Assembly: GCA_045597125.1 (NCBI GenBank)
Contig: JAZODR010000005.1
Location: 1 to 11,884 of the forward strand
Source of the DNA: RGIG5579 sp045597125
GTDB taxonomy: Bacteria > Bacillota > Clostridia > Oscillospirales > SIG627
Length of the DNA stretch: 11,884 nucleotides
Direction: 5' to 3'
The notes below the pieces were generated by a model. It had not been told where the DNA came from and did not search any database. It worked only from the letters and a program-made list of their open reading frames with translations. Positions 1 through 5,842 of this stretch are shown here, in pieces. The first letter of the stretch is position 1. Every line of letters begins with the position of its first letter. A program made the position numbers and the translations under genes.

Positions 1-246
1 TCTTTGAGCTAGGTTAATTTTAATATAGTTACGCACCTTTTGAAAGTGCGTAACCCACTATGACACTTTCAACAGAAAAGTGTCAATTTTTATATAAAAA
101 GAAAGTAGGGAGAACACTTCTTTACGAAGTGTCTCCCTAAGACCTGTCTTTTTGTTGCGAAAGACTACCTAAACGGAGCAGAATTGGGAGAAAAACTACC
201 CAAAAGTAATGTGCCTGTCCTGTTAGACAAATAAGAATTTGACGAA
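1..246. other. Gene-free stretch packed with hairpins
   Basis: No coding region is supported here. The stretch contains at least five inverted repeats. They are 28-36/46-54 (9 bp), 61-68/78-85 (8 bp, followed on the plus strand by a short T run at 87-90), 106-120/126-139 (about 14 bp with one bulge), 146-151/160-165 (6 bp) and 184-190/196-203 (7 bp with one bulge). The segment 146-150 can also pair with 139-143, so two of the foldings exclude each other. On the minus strand it lies just downstream of the 109-aa membrane protein, so at least the 106-139 hairpin could terminate that operon. Whether it is a structured RNA, stacked terminators or the edge of a mobile element cannot be told from this window. 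Confidence 0.6.
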
Positions 247-576
247 TTAAAAAATACCCTTGTTATATTTAATCATGGCACGAAAACTTATAACAAGTCC
301 AAGAATAATACCAATAATCAAAACAGCAGTTCCAACTAAAATAAAAATATCGTTTTCAGTATATAGGGTTACAGATGACAGAACACTAAATACGATTATG
401 CCAATACCGACAATAATAATACCCAAGCCCACTTGTTTTCCAAATGGTATTCTATCTTCTTCTGAAACACGACTCCTGTGATATGAATGAAGAGATGATA
501 TGTTTCCTCGCATATTTGAAATTCCAAGAACAATACATACAACACCTACAAGAAAAGCAACAATATAACTTGCCAT
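247..576 (-). CDS. Small integral membrane protein of unknown function, 109 aa
   Basis: The product is a hydrophobic 109-residue protein with three predicted membrane segments, at roughly residues 4-20, 47-67 and 77-98. A charged loop rich in His, Arg, Glu and Asp lies at about residues 29-44. The general layout resembles small Firmicute membrane proteins of the DUF3784 type, but I cannot assign the family with certainty and no function is implied. The ATG is supported by an AGGGGGG ribosome site about 7 nt upstream. The gene starts 29 nt after the stop of the 55-aa membrane protein and has no promoter of its own in that gap, so the two are probably one transcript read from the promoter at 824-852. 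Confidence 0.75.
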   Translation of the reverse strand: MASYIVAFLVGVVCIVLGISNMRGNISSLHSYHRSRVSEEDRIPFGKQVGLGIIIVGIGIIVFSVLSSVTLYTENDIFILVGTAVLIIGIILGLVISFRAMIKYNKGIF

Positions 577-605
577 AATATAGCCCCCCTTCGAATTGGA
601 ATTTA

Positions 606-773
606 TCAGTTATCCTGATTATCCTTTTTACTGATTATAACAATTGAAGCAACAAGCAGAGCAACACCAAGTGTGAAACACACACATCCCACTACTGTAT
701 TCAACAGATTTGCAAAGAAACCAATCATTCCGCCGCCTGCAGCACAGCAAATTACTTGAAGAACCTTTTTCAT
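606..773 (-). CDS. Very small membrane protein of unknown function, 55 aa
   Basis: This short reading frame begins MKKVLQVICC and ends SKKDNQDN. The ATG at 771-773 is preceded by GAGAGG at a spacing of about 8 nt, and a near-consensus promoter lies 50 nt further upstream. The N-terminal part carries a Cys-Cys pair and a GGG turn. A hydrophobic helix spans about residues 27-47, followed by a charged tail. It probably has one or two membrane segments. It appears to be the first gene of a two-gene unit with the 109-aa membrane protein. No family is recognised; small membrane protein pairs of this kind are common and mostly uncharacterised in Clostridia. Confidence 0.65.
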   Translation of the reverse strand: MKKVLQVICCAAGGGMIGFFANLLNTVVGCVCFTLGVALLVASIVIISKKDNQDN

Positions 774-823
774 ATCATCGTCCTCTCTAAATCCTGATTT
801 GCTTACTTCTTTTTCTTTTATAA

Positions 824-852
824 ATTATAACATAAAATACCGAGTTTCGCAA
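824..852 (-). promoter_or_regulatory. Promoter of the small membrane protein operon
   Basis: Read on the minus strand, a -35 box TTGCGA (847-852) is followed by a 17-bp spacer and a perfect -10 box TATAAT (824-829). TG one base upstream of the -10 makes it an extended -10. The start of the 55-aa gene lies about 50 nt downstream, leaving a leader of roughly 44 nt. Confidence 0.8.
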
Positions 853-879
853 TAAGTAGTGAAAATGTGTCGAACTTTG

Positions 880-1023
880 TTACGATTCACTTGATTTCGG
901 TTTGAGAGCCAAGAATAGTTTTTTCTCGATTTCAGTGAATATGAACTCTTTTTCTTGGTCATAAAAGCGCATCTCCAACTGGGTATAAAAGCGAAGGAAA
1001 TCCCTGTAATCACTTCGGGACAT
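880..1023 (-). pseudogene. Protein-like remnant lacking a credible start
   Basis: This frame encodes a plausible protein end: MSRSDYRDFLRFY at the start of the 47-residue part and LFLALKPKSSES at the end, rich in alternating charged and aromatic residues. The same frame stays open upstream to about 1101, inside the left copy of the 131-bp repeat, but contains no ATG, GTG or TTG before the ATG at 1021-1023. That ATG has no ribosome site. The likeliest reading is the C-terminal end of a larger gene whose front was lost or replaced at the repeat boundary (1069). A genuine 47-aa peptide is less likely. The parent family is not recognised. Confidence 0.35.
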
Positions 1024-1068
1024 TTCTGTTTCGGGATCGCGTTTAAACTTGATTTCAACTATTGAATT

Positions 1069-1199
1069 TAGTTCAAGTCCTCCCCGAAAGCCGTTTTTGG
1101 CTTAGGATATCTTTTGAGTTACACTTCAAAAAAAGCAAGAAAAAACCCAGTAACCGTTGTGGTTACTGGGTTTTCTGCCCCGATATCTAAATCGGTGCT
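1069..1199. repeat. Imperfect direct repeat, left copy (R1)
   Basis: This segment aligns over its whole length with 2411-2541 in the same orientation. By eye I count about 19 differences including two one-base gaps, i.e. roughly 85 percent identity. Conserved parts are a small hairpin AAGCC/GGCTT near one end (minus-strand reading), GATATC, a terminator-type hairpin (1146-1155/1161-1170), and the end sequence CTAAATCGGTGCT. The two copies bracket eutH. No terminal inverted repeat or target duplication was found, so insertion-sequence ancestry is not shown. Confidence 0.8.
1140..1174 (-). terminator. Rho-independent terminator after eutH
   Basis: A perfect 10-bp stem (1146-1155 with 1161-1170, loop GTTGT) extended by A/T pairs is followed on the minus strand by six T (complement of 1140-1145). 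It lies about 50 nt after the eutH stop and forms part of direct repeat R1. A short T run (1171-1174) on the other side may allow weak activity on the plus strand. Confidence 0.85.
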
Positions 1200-1233
1200 C
1201 AATGTTGGCAAGTTGCACCGATTTAGATATCGG
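1180..1233. repeat. 19-bp perfect inverted repeat overlapping the eutH stop
   Basis: Arms 1180-1198 and 1215-1233 are exact reverse complements, separated by 16 nt. The right arm contains the last codons and the TAA stop (1223-1225) of eutH. The left arm is the end of direct repeat R1. In the eutH transcript this gives a long hairpin just before the terminator. It lacks its own T run, so it is more likely an mRNA 3' end structure than a terminator. Confidence 0.85.
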
Positions 1234-2317
1234 TTGTTTTGCTTTTTTCTTGTGCGTCACCTTTGTAAATCAAAAGAGCCAAAATTACAGCACAAATACC
1301 GGAAGTGATTTTACCGATAATCATAGGTACAATATAACTTTTATCAAATACCATCGTAAATGCGAGATGACTGCCGAACGCAAAGGAAGCGGACACAGCA
1401 AAAGCTGAATTCAGTACAACGCCTTTCTTGTTCATTTTTTCCATAACGCCAAAGGAAGAGGCATTTGTTACCAAGCTGCCCAACAATGCGAGTGCCGATA
1501 TTCCGTCAACACCAATTTTTGTGCCCAATTTGTTTAAGGGTTTGTTAAGTAATTTAGACACAATAAACATAAAAGGCAACGCGCCCGAAAGGGTGACACA
1601 AGCGTTAGCGCAGATGAATGCGGCATTTTCGAACGTATCAAAATTCGGACTGATTTCTACCTTTGTTAGGAATGTAAATATTGCGCACACAAGACCTATA
1701 AGCGCCAAGGTTTTCATAAAAAATCCGAAAATCTCGAAACATTTAATACATAAATTTGGCAAGAAAATAAGTCCCACTCCAACAATTACCGCAAGGATAA
1801 TCAAAGGCAATAAATTTACAAGCAGAACGATGAAATTTATCTTGCAAATAAGCCCTGCAACGAAGCAGCCTATCGGTATTGTTACAATACCGCAAAGCAG
1901 GCCAAGAAAAAGTTCTTTATGTTGGTTTTTCTTAACAATACCAAGTGAAAAAGGTATGGTAAATGATATTACGCAGCCCATCATAGAAGATACTATAAAG
2001 GCGTTATAGTTTCCTATGGCTTTAGATTTTGTAATTGCTTGAGCAAGTGTCATCCCGCCCATATCGTTAGCAAACAACGACGCAGGGATGATCGACGGGT
2101 CGATGCCAAGCAACTTGTAAAACCCGTCAAACAGTGGGGTCAACCACGCGCCGATGGCAGGAGCAATAACAATCATACCGAGCATCGACAATGCCATCGG
2201 GCAAAACAGTAAAAATGCCTTTTCAAATTCTTTGCCGATGCCGAATTTGTTGCCTATTAAGTAATCAATGGCACCGGTTAACGAAAACATTAATATAACT
2301 ATTGTTATATAGTTCAA
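1223..2317 (-). CDS. eutH: Ethanolamine permease, EutH family
   Basis: This polytopic membrane protein of 364 residues matches the EutH family, which imports ethanolamine. Family-like stretches recalled from enteric EutH include DMGG (about residues 85-88), SSMMG followed by TIPFSLGI (about 110-127), GIVTIPIG (about 143-150) and FAVSASFAFGSHLAF (about 306-320). About ten membrane helices are expected. I chose the TTG at 2315-2317. It follows AGGGGG (2325-2330) at a 7-nt spacing and starts the protein where EutH proteins normally start. The longer frame from 2377 begins with a TTG inside the -35 box and would add an untypical tail. No ammonia lyase, shell or regulator gene of ethanolamine use is nearby. 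It is flanked by direct repeats and is AT-richer than the genes to its right, which hints at acquisition. Confidence 0.9.
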   Translation of the reverse strand: MNYITIVILMFSLTGAIDYLIGNKFGIGKEFEKAFLLFCPMALSMLGMIVIAPAIGAWLTPLFDGFYKLLGIDPSIIPASLFANDMGGMTLAQAITKSKAIGNYNAFIVSSMMGCVISFTIPFSLGIVKKNQHKELFLGLLCGIVTIPIGCFVAGLICKINFIVLLVNLLPLIILAVIVGVGLIFLPNLCIKCFEIFGFFMKTLALIGLVCAIFTFLTKVEISPNFDTFENAAFICANACVTLSGALPFMFIVSKLLNKPLNKLGTKIGVDGISALALLGSLVTNASSFGVMEKMNKKGVVLNSAFAVSASFAFGSHLAFTMVFDKSYIVPMIIGKITSGICAVILALLIYKGDAQEKSKTTDI

Positions 2318-2348
2318 AAACAAACCCCCTATTAATAAACACAAGCAC

Positions 2349-2377
2349 ATTATACTTGTCAACCCAATTAAATGCAA
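2349..2377 (-). promoter_or_regulatory. Promoter of eutH
   Basis: On the minus strand TTGCAT (2372-2377), a 17-bp spacer and a perfect TATAAT (2349-2354) precede eutH. Transcription would start near 2342, giving a leader of about 25 nt before the TTG start codon at 2317. This placement excludes translation from the upstream TTG at 2377, because that codon would not be transcribed. Confidence 0.75.
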
Positions 2378-2410
2378 GTAGCAACGGTAAAATTATTATT
2401 TTTATAAACA

Positions 2411-2541
2411 TAGTTTAAGTCCTCCCGAAAGCCGTTTTGGGCTTAGGATATCTACCCAGTTTCACTTGAAAAAATGGGATAAAAAAATCCAGTAACCGTT
2501 GTGGTTACTGGATTTCTTGCCCCGACATCTAAATCGGTGCT
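2411..2541. repeat. Imperfect direct repeat, right copy (R2)
   Basis: This is the second copy of the 131-bp element, same orientation as 1069-1199. It sits directly between the initiator tRNA gene and eutH. In the terminator stem the outermost pair is T-A here and C-G in R1, a two-sided change that keeps pairing. In the linker region R2 can pair CCCA with TGGG around 2455-2478, whereas R1 can pair TTTTGA with TCAAAA at the same place. This suggests that folding, not just sequence, has been kept. Confidence 0.8.
2481..2512 (-). terminator. Rho-independent terminator of the tRNA operon
   Basis: The stem 2488-2497 with 2503-2512 (10 bp, loop GTTGT) is followed on the minus strand by seven T (complement of 2481-2487). 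It lies about 34 nt after the 3' end of tRNA-fMet and belongs to direct repeat R2. Confidence 0.88.
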
Positions 2542-2545
2542 ACTT

Positions 2546-2622
<77 letters not shown>

Positions 2623-2630
2623 ATATAGAA

Positions 2631-2717
2631 TGGTGCCGTTGACGGGAATCGAACCCGTACAGTGTTTCCACCGAGGGATTTTAAGTCCCTTGCGTCTGCC
2701 AGTTCCGCCACAACGGC
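2631..2717 (-). tRNA. tRNA-Leu (anticodon TAA)
   Basis: The 87-nt gene has the long variable arm of leucine tRNAs, an acceptor stem GCCGTTG/CAACGGC, a GGTTCGATTCC T arm and encoded CCA (2631-2633). The anticodon TAA is at 2681-2683 in loop CTTAAAA. It reads UUA and UUG codons. It is the first gene of a two-tRNA transcript. Confidence 0.97.
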
Positions 2718-2745
2718 GTATGGTCTCCAGTCACCAGCACTTATT

Positions 2746-2774
2746 ATTATATCAAGGCGAAAGGAAAATGTCAA
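2746..2774 (-). promoter_or_regulatory. Perfect consensus promoter of the tRNA operon
   Basis: On the minus strand TTGACA (2769-2774) and TATAAT (2746-2751) match the sigma-A consensus exactly with an optimal 17-bp spacer. The transcript would begin about 20 nt before tRNA-Leu. Full consensus fits the high expression needed for stable RNA. Confidence 0.93.
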
Positions 2775-2809
2775 TAGTTTGGCTAAAGTTTTCTTTTTAT
2801 TCAAAACTG

Positions 2810-2838
2810 TTGACCCCTTAGGAAAAATATGTTAAAAT
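2810..2838 (+). promoter_or_regulatory. Promoter of pssA-comF
   Basis: TTGACC (2810-2815), a 17-bp spacer and TAAAAT (2833-2838) form a good sigma-A promoter. It points away from the tRNA promoter, the two -35 boxes being 35 bp apart. The leader to the pssA ATG is about 50 nt. Confidence 0.8.
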
Positions 2839-2893
2839 TTTCTTCGCAGGATTTCCCCCCTGCAAAATCAATATATACAAAGGAAAAAGAATT

Positions 2894-3514
2894 ATGCTTG
2901 GTTACTACAACCCGTCGGTAATTTTAACCTATCTGAGCCTTATTTTTGCTTCCTTCGGCATTTCCCGCGCAATGGAGGGAGGCGAAACCAATCTTTTCGC
3001 CGCTATTTTCTTTTTGATGCTTTCCGGCGTGTGCGATATGCTTGACGGCGCCGTTGCAAAACGATGCAATCGAAACGAAGAGGAAAAGCTTTTCGGTATT
3101 CAAATTGACTCTCTGTGCGATCTGGTTGCCTTTGGAGCTTTGCCCGCTTGTATCACTTTAAGCCTTGCAGAACATTCTGCCTTTTCCCGCATCGGCGCAG
3201 CGCTGATCCTGCTTTCCTCTGTGATTCGCCTGGGCTTTTTCAACGTACAGGAAACCCTTCGAGATCAAAATGAGAAATTCACCCATTATACGGGTCTTCC
3301 CGTTACCACCTTAGCCTTGCTCTTTCCCGCCGCGCTCCTGATCGGCAATTCCTTTGACCTTCCTTTAAACCTTTTTGCTCCCGGTTGTCTGTGCCTGTTC
3401 TCCGCGCTTGAGATTAGCCATCTAAAATTGAAAAAGCCTTACGGCGCAGGAAAATGGCTGATGCTCGCCGCAGGTATTCTGATTTTCACGGGAATTATTT
3501 TAGCCATAAGATGA
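2894..3514 (+). CDS. pssA: CDP-diacylglycerol-serine O-phosphatidyltransferase
   Basis: This enzyme joins CDP-diacylglycerol and L-serine to make phosphatidylserine, the precursor of phosphatidylethanolamine, in the cell membrane. The CDP-alcohol phosphatidyltransferase signature is visible: D48, D51-G52, A55, G68, D72 and D76, with the usual Arg after A55 replaced by Lys56 then Arg57. Hydrophobic segments lie at about residues 8-24, 34-48, 77-92, 99-115, 137-152, 160-172 and 187-205. The length of 206 residues and the N-terminal NPSVILTYLSL block fit the Firmicute PssA type more than PgsA, though the substrate is inferred from family likeness. The ATG has AAAGGA about 8 nt upstream. The stop overlaps the comF start by four bases (ATGA). 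Confidence 0.88.
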   Translation: MLGYYNPSVILTYLSLIFASFGISRAMEGGETNLFAAIFFLMLSGVCDMLDGAVAKRCNRNEEEKLFGIQIDSLCDLVAFGALPACITLSLAEHSAFSRIGAALILLSSVIRLGFFNVQETLRDQNEKFTHYTGLPVTTLALLFPAALLIGNSFDLPLNLFAPGCLCLFSALEISHLKLKKPYGAGKWLMLAAGILIFTGIILAIR

Positions 3515-4185
3515 AACAAATAAAAAAGAATGGAAAGATTGCGCAACTTCGGGAGCGCTTTCTTTTCTTTTTATATCCGCCCAAATGCGCCAACTGCGGT
3601 ACCATCGGCTATACCGGTCTTTGTCCCAAATGCGCGGAAAAACTGGACGAAGCCTTTAAACCGAGAAAATTTCTGGCAAATGGCGGTAACGGCTTTGCCG
3701 ATGCCATGTTCGCCCTGTTTCCCTATGATGACTCTACGGTGAAAAAGCTGCTTCTGAGCTGGAAGCATGAGGATTTTTTCGACCTGCCCTTTATCTTTAA
3801 CCCCTATATAAAGCGCTTTTACCAGAAAAATCTTTTGCCCGAAAAAATCGACTGCATCGCCTATTTGCCCCGCCGTACTGCGGCAAGGAAAAAATTCGGA
3901 TTTGATCAGGCAGAGCGCATTGAAAAGCTTTTCTCCAGCCAATTCCGTCTGCCTACCCGAGCCCTTTTATTGCGCCAGGGAAGGGCAAAGGCGCAGAGCA
4001 AATCAAAATTTGAAGATAGAGAAAAGAATATTCACGGAGCCTTCCGCGCAAATTGCGAGCTTGCGGGAGAAACTGTTCTTCTCATTGACGATATCGTTAC
4101 CACAGGCGCCACCGCCCGCGAAGGCGCCCGCATTTTAAAGAAGGCAGGCGCAATGAAGGTCTATATCCTATCCCTTGCCCATTAA
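3511..4185 (+). CDS. comF: ComF family phosphoribosyltransferase-like protein
   Basis: The 224-residue protein shows a zinc-finger-like N-terminal pair CANC (26-29) and CPKC (38-41), then a phosphoribosyltransferase domain with the PRPP loop VLLIDDIVTTGAT (199-211). This is the classic ComF layout. In competent bacteria ComF helps take up single-stranded DNA in the cytoplasm together with ComFA; no ComFA is nearby here, so the role may differ. The ATG at 3511 was chosen because it forms ATGA with the pssA stop, giving translational coupling. An upstream start at 3454 would add 19 residues inside pssA with no family support. The gene ends at a bidirectional terminator. Confidence 0.9.
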   Translation: MKQIKKNGKIAQLRERFLFFLYPPKCANCGTIGYTGLCPKCAEKLDEAFKPRKFLANGGNGFADAMFALFPYDDSTVKKLLLSWKHEDFFDLPFIFNPYIKRFYQKNLLPEKIDCIAYLPRRTAARKKFGFDQAERIEKLFSSQFRLPTRALLLRQGRAKAQSKSKFEDREKNIHGAFRANCELAGETVLLIDDIVTTGATAREGARILKKAGAMKVYILSLAH

Positions 4186-4214
4186 AAAGCGGGAGCTTGG
4201 CTCCCGCTTTTTTA
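4184..4214. terminator. Bidirectional terminator between comF and fprA
   Basis: An 11-bp AAAGCGGGAGC stem (4186-4196 with 4200-4210, loop TTG) is flanked by A5 on the left and T7 on the right. It can therefore end both the plus-strand pssA-comF transcript and the convergent fprA transcript. It overlaps the last base pairs of both stop codons. Confidence 0.92.
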
Positions 4215-5552
4215 AATCAGTTCTTCAAAATTTTCTTTATCTACTCCACACAAGGGACAAACAAAATCGGAAGGAACATCTTCCCATTCTGTGCCGGCTG
4301 CAATTCCCTCTTCAGGCAAACCTTCCGCCTCATCATACACCCATTTGCAAACACCGCAAGCATATTTTTTCATTTTCTTTTCCTCACTTTCCTCGTGATA
4401 ATTTGTACAAAGCTCTTCGGCAAGCGCATCAATTGCCTTACAGCTTTCATCGCTCAGAGCAGAATGAATACGAACTGTTTGCTGTGCAAACAAAAGATTC
4501 TTGCTTCCCTCCAGCATAGAACGCATCACCTTGGCAGCAGTAGGCGCCCAGCTTCCGTTTTCAATAAAAGCTACGGTGCGATTGGCAAAATTCCGCTCAG
4601 TTAAATGATGAATAAATTCCCGCATAAATGGAAAAATTTCTCCGTTGTATGTGGTAGTGGCAAGAACAAGTTTGGAATAGCGAAAGGCATCCTCCACCGC
4701 CTCTGCCATATCGCATCTGGCAAGGTCGTTAATAACCACTTTTTCACCCTTTTCCTCCAGAGCAAACGCCAATTTCTCCACTGCTCTTTTGGTGTTCCCG
4801 TACACGGAGGTGTAGCAAATAAGAACTCCATCCTCCTCAGGCCGATAGGAAGACCAGGTGTCATACAAAGCAATGTAATACCCCAAATTTTCCGTCAATA
4901 CAGGACCGTGTAAGGGGCAAATGGTTTCAATATCCAAAAGACTTGCTTTTTTCAGAAGAGATTGCACCTGCGCACCGTATTTTCCAACGATACCGATATA
5001 ATATCTTCTCGCCTCGCAGGCCCAATCTTCATCGGCATCCAGTGCGCCGAATTTACCAAAGGCATCCGCAGAAAACAAAGTTGCAGAAGTAGAATCATAA
5101 CTCAGCAAAACCTCAGGCCAGTGGACCATAGGCGCTGTCAAAAAGGTCAAAGAGTGTTTGCCAAGCTCCAGCTTATCCCCCTCGCCTACAACAATTCTTC
5201 GCTGAAGAAAATCCGTTCCGAAGAAATTCTTCATCATGGCAAAAGCCGCCTTAGAGGCTACAATCTTCGCCTCGGGAAAAACCTCGGAAAACAGAACAAT
5301 CCCCGAGGAATGGTCCGGCTCCATATGATGCACTACCAAAAAATCTGCTTTTCTACCGCCAAGCGCCATCTTTACCTGCTCCAGCCAAATTTCCTCAAAA
5401 CCTTGTGATACCGTATCCAGAACAGCGCATTTATCATCTAAAATCACATAGGAATTATATGCCATTCCCTCAGGAACAATGTACTGCCCCTCAAAAAGGT
5501 CCACTTCTCTGTCATTGAGTCCTACATAAAAAATATCATCTTTAATCTTCAT
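4212..5552 (-). CDS. fprA: Flavodiiron protein fused to rubredoxin (O2/NO reductase)
   Basis: This cytoplasmic enzyme reduces O2 to water, or NO to N2O, protecting anaerobes. Residues 1-240 form the metallo-beta-lactamase-like core with the di-iron ligands in place: H76, E78, D80 (HHMEPDH), H144, D163 and H215. Residues 243-385 form a flavodoxin domain with the FMN loop TSVYGNT (248-254). Residues 394-446 are a rubredoxin with C399, C402, C432 and C435. Many FprA proteins get electrons from a separate rubredoxin; here it is fused, as in NorV-type flavorubredoxin. The ATG at 5550-5552 is chosen because it follows TTGGAG at 6-7 nt and matches the family N-terminus. A longer frame from 5609 adds 19 residues without support. 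No clear promoter was found in the 80 nt upstream. Confidence 0.93.
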   Translation of the reverse strand: MKIKDDIFYVGLNDREVDLFEGQYIVPEGMAYNSYVILDDKCAVLDTVSQGFEEIWLEQVKMALGGRKADFLVVHHMEPDHSSGIVLFSEVFPEAKIVASKAAFAMMKNFFGTDFLQRRIVVGEGDKLELGKHSLTFLTAPMVHWPEVLLSYDSTSATLFSADAFGKFGALDADEDWACEARRYYIGIVGKYGAQVQSLLKKASLLDIETICPLHGPVLTENLGYYIALYDTWSSYRPEEDGVLICYTSVYGNTKRAVEKLAFALEEKGEKVVINDLARCDMAEAVEDAFRYSKLVLATTTYNGEIFPFMREFIHHLTERNFANRTVAFIENGSWAPTAAKVMRSMLEGSKNLLFAQQTVRIHSALSDESCKAIDALAEELCTNYHEESEEKKMKKYACGVCKWVYDEAEGLPEEGIAAGTEWEDVPSDFVCPLCGVDKENFEELI

Positions 5553-5633
5553 AAAATCTCCAATTATCCCCCGGTACAATTCTTCCCTGTTTTTCCAAAG
5601 AGTAAACACAGGCGCGGAGGTTTTTCTTTCAAG

Positions 5634-5666
5634 AAAAAAGGTGACCCGAATCGGGTCACCTTTTTT
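5634..5666. terminator. Bidirectional terminator after the surface protein operon
   Basis: The stem GGTGACCCG (5640-5648) with CGGGTCACC (5652-5660), loop AAT, is flanked by A6 on one side and T6 on the other. On the minus strand it sits 3 nt after the stop of the 52-aa gene and should end that operon before fprA. Confidence 0.93.
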
Positions 5667-5668
5667 AC

Positions 5669-5827
5669 TTAGAACAAATCAATGTCACCGAACTCGGTTG
5701 CGGGTTTCTTATCTGCCTCGTTCTTTTCATCCAAAGCAGAACCGTTTCCGGTGTAGGAAATTCCAAGAATCTCCTCGGTTTCAAGTGCAATGCTCTCTGC
5801 GGAGGGTGCAATATAAGTTTTTTTCAT
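5669..5827 (-). CDS. Small acidic protein of unknown function, 52 aa
   Basis: The frame starts MKKTYIAPSAE and ends TEFGDIDLF. AAGGAGGT lies about 9 nt upstream of the ATG, overlapping the stop of the giant repeat protein gene, so translation is probably coupled. The protein has a basic start, an acidic middle (ETEEIL) and a Lys/Glu/Asp-rich tail, with no membrane segment or signal peptide. The opening resembles the short MKKxYIxP proteins found widely in gut bacteria, sometimes next to exported proteins, and no function is known. Radical-SAM or other modification genes are absent, so a modified peptide precursor is not supported. The terminator follows 3 nt after the stop. Confidence 0.75.
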   Translation of the reverse strand: MKKTYIAPSAESIALETEEILGISYTGNGSALDEKNEADKKPATEFGDIDLF

Positions 5828-5842
5828 TGTACATGCACCTCC

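Noticed and set aside
825..1058. 77-aa frame on the minus strand starting at a TTG
   Set aside because: It has a poor ribosome site spacing and unlikely composition, and it overlaps a different frame (880-1023 and upstream) that looks far more protein-like.
1428..2009. 193-aa plus-strand frame opposite eutH
   Set aside because: It is the antisense shadow of a well-supported EutH coding region and lacks a ribosome site.
5553..5633. Promoter candidates for fprA (for example GATAAT beside the ribosome site)
   Set aside because: No acceptable -35 box lies at proper spacing, and the best -10 candidate is too close to the start codon.
5669..5827. 52-aa gene as a modified-peptide (RiPP) precursor
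   Set aside because: No modification enzyme, protease or dedicated transporter is nearby, and there is no recognisable leader and core arrangement.
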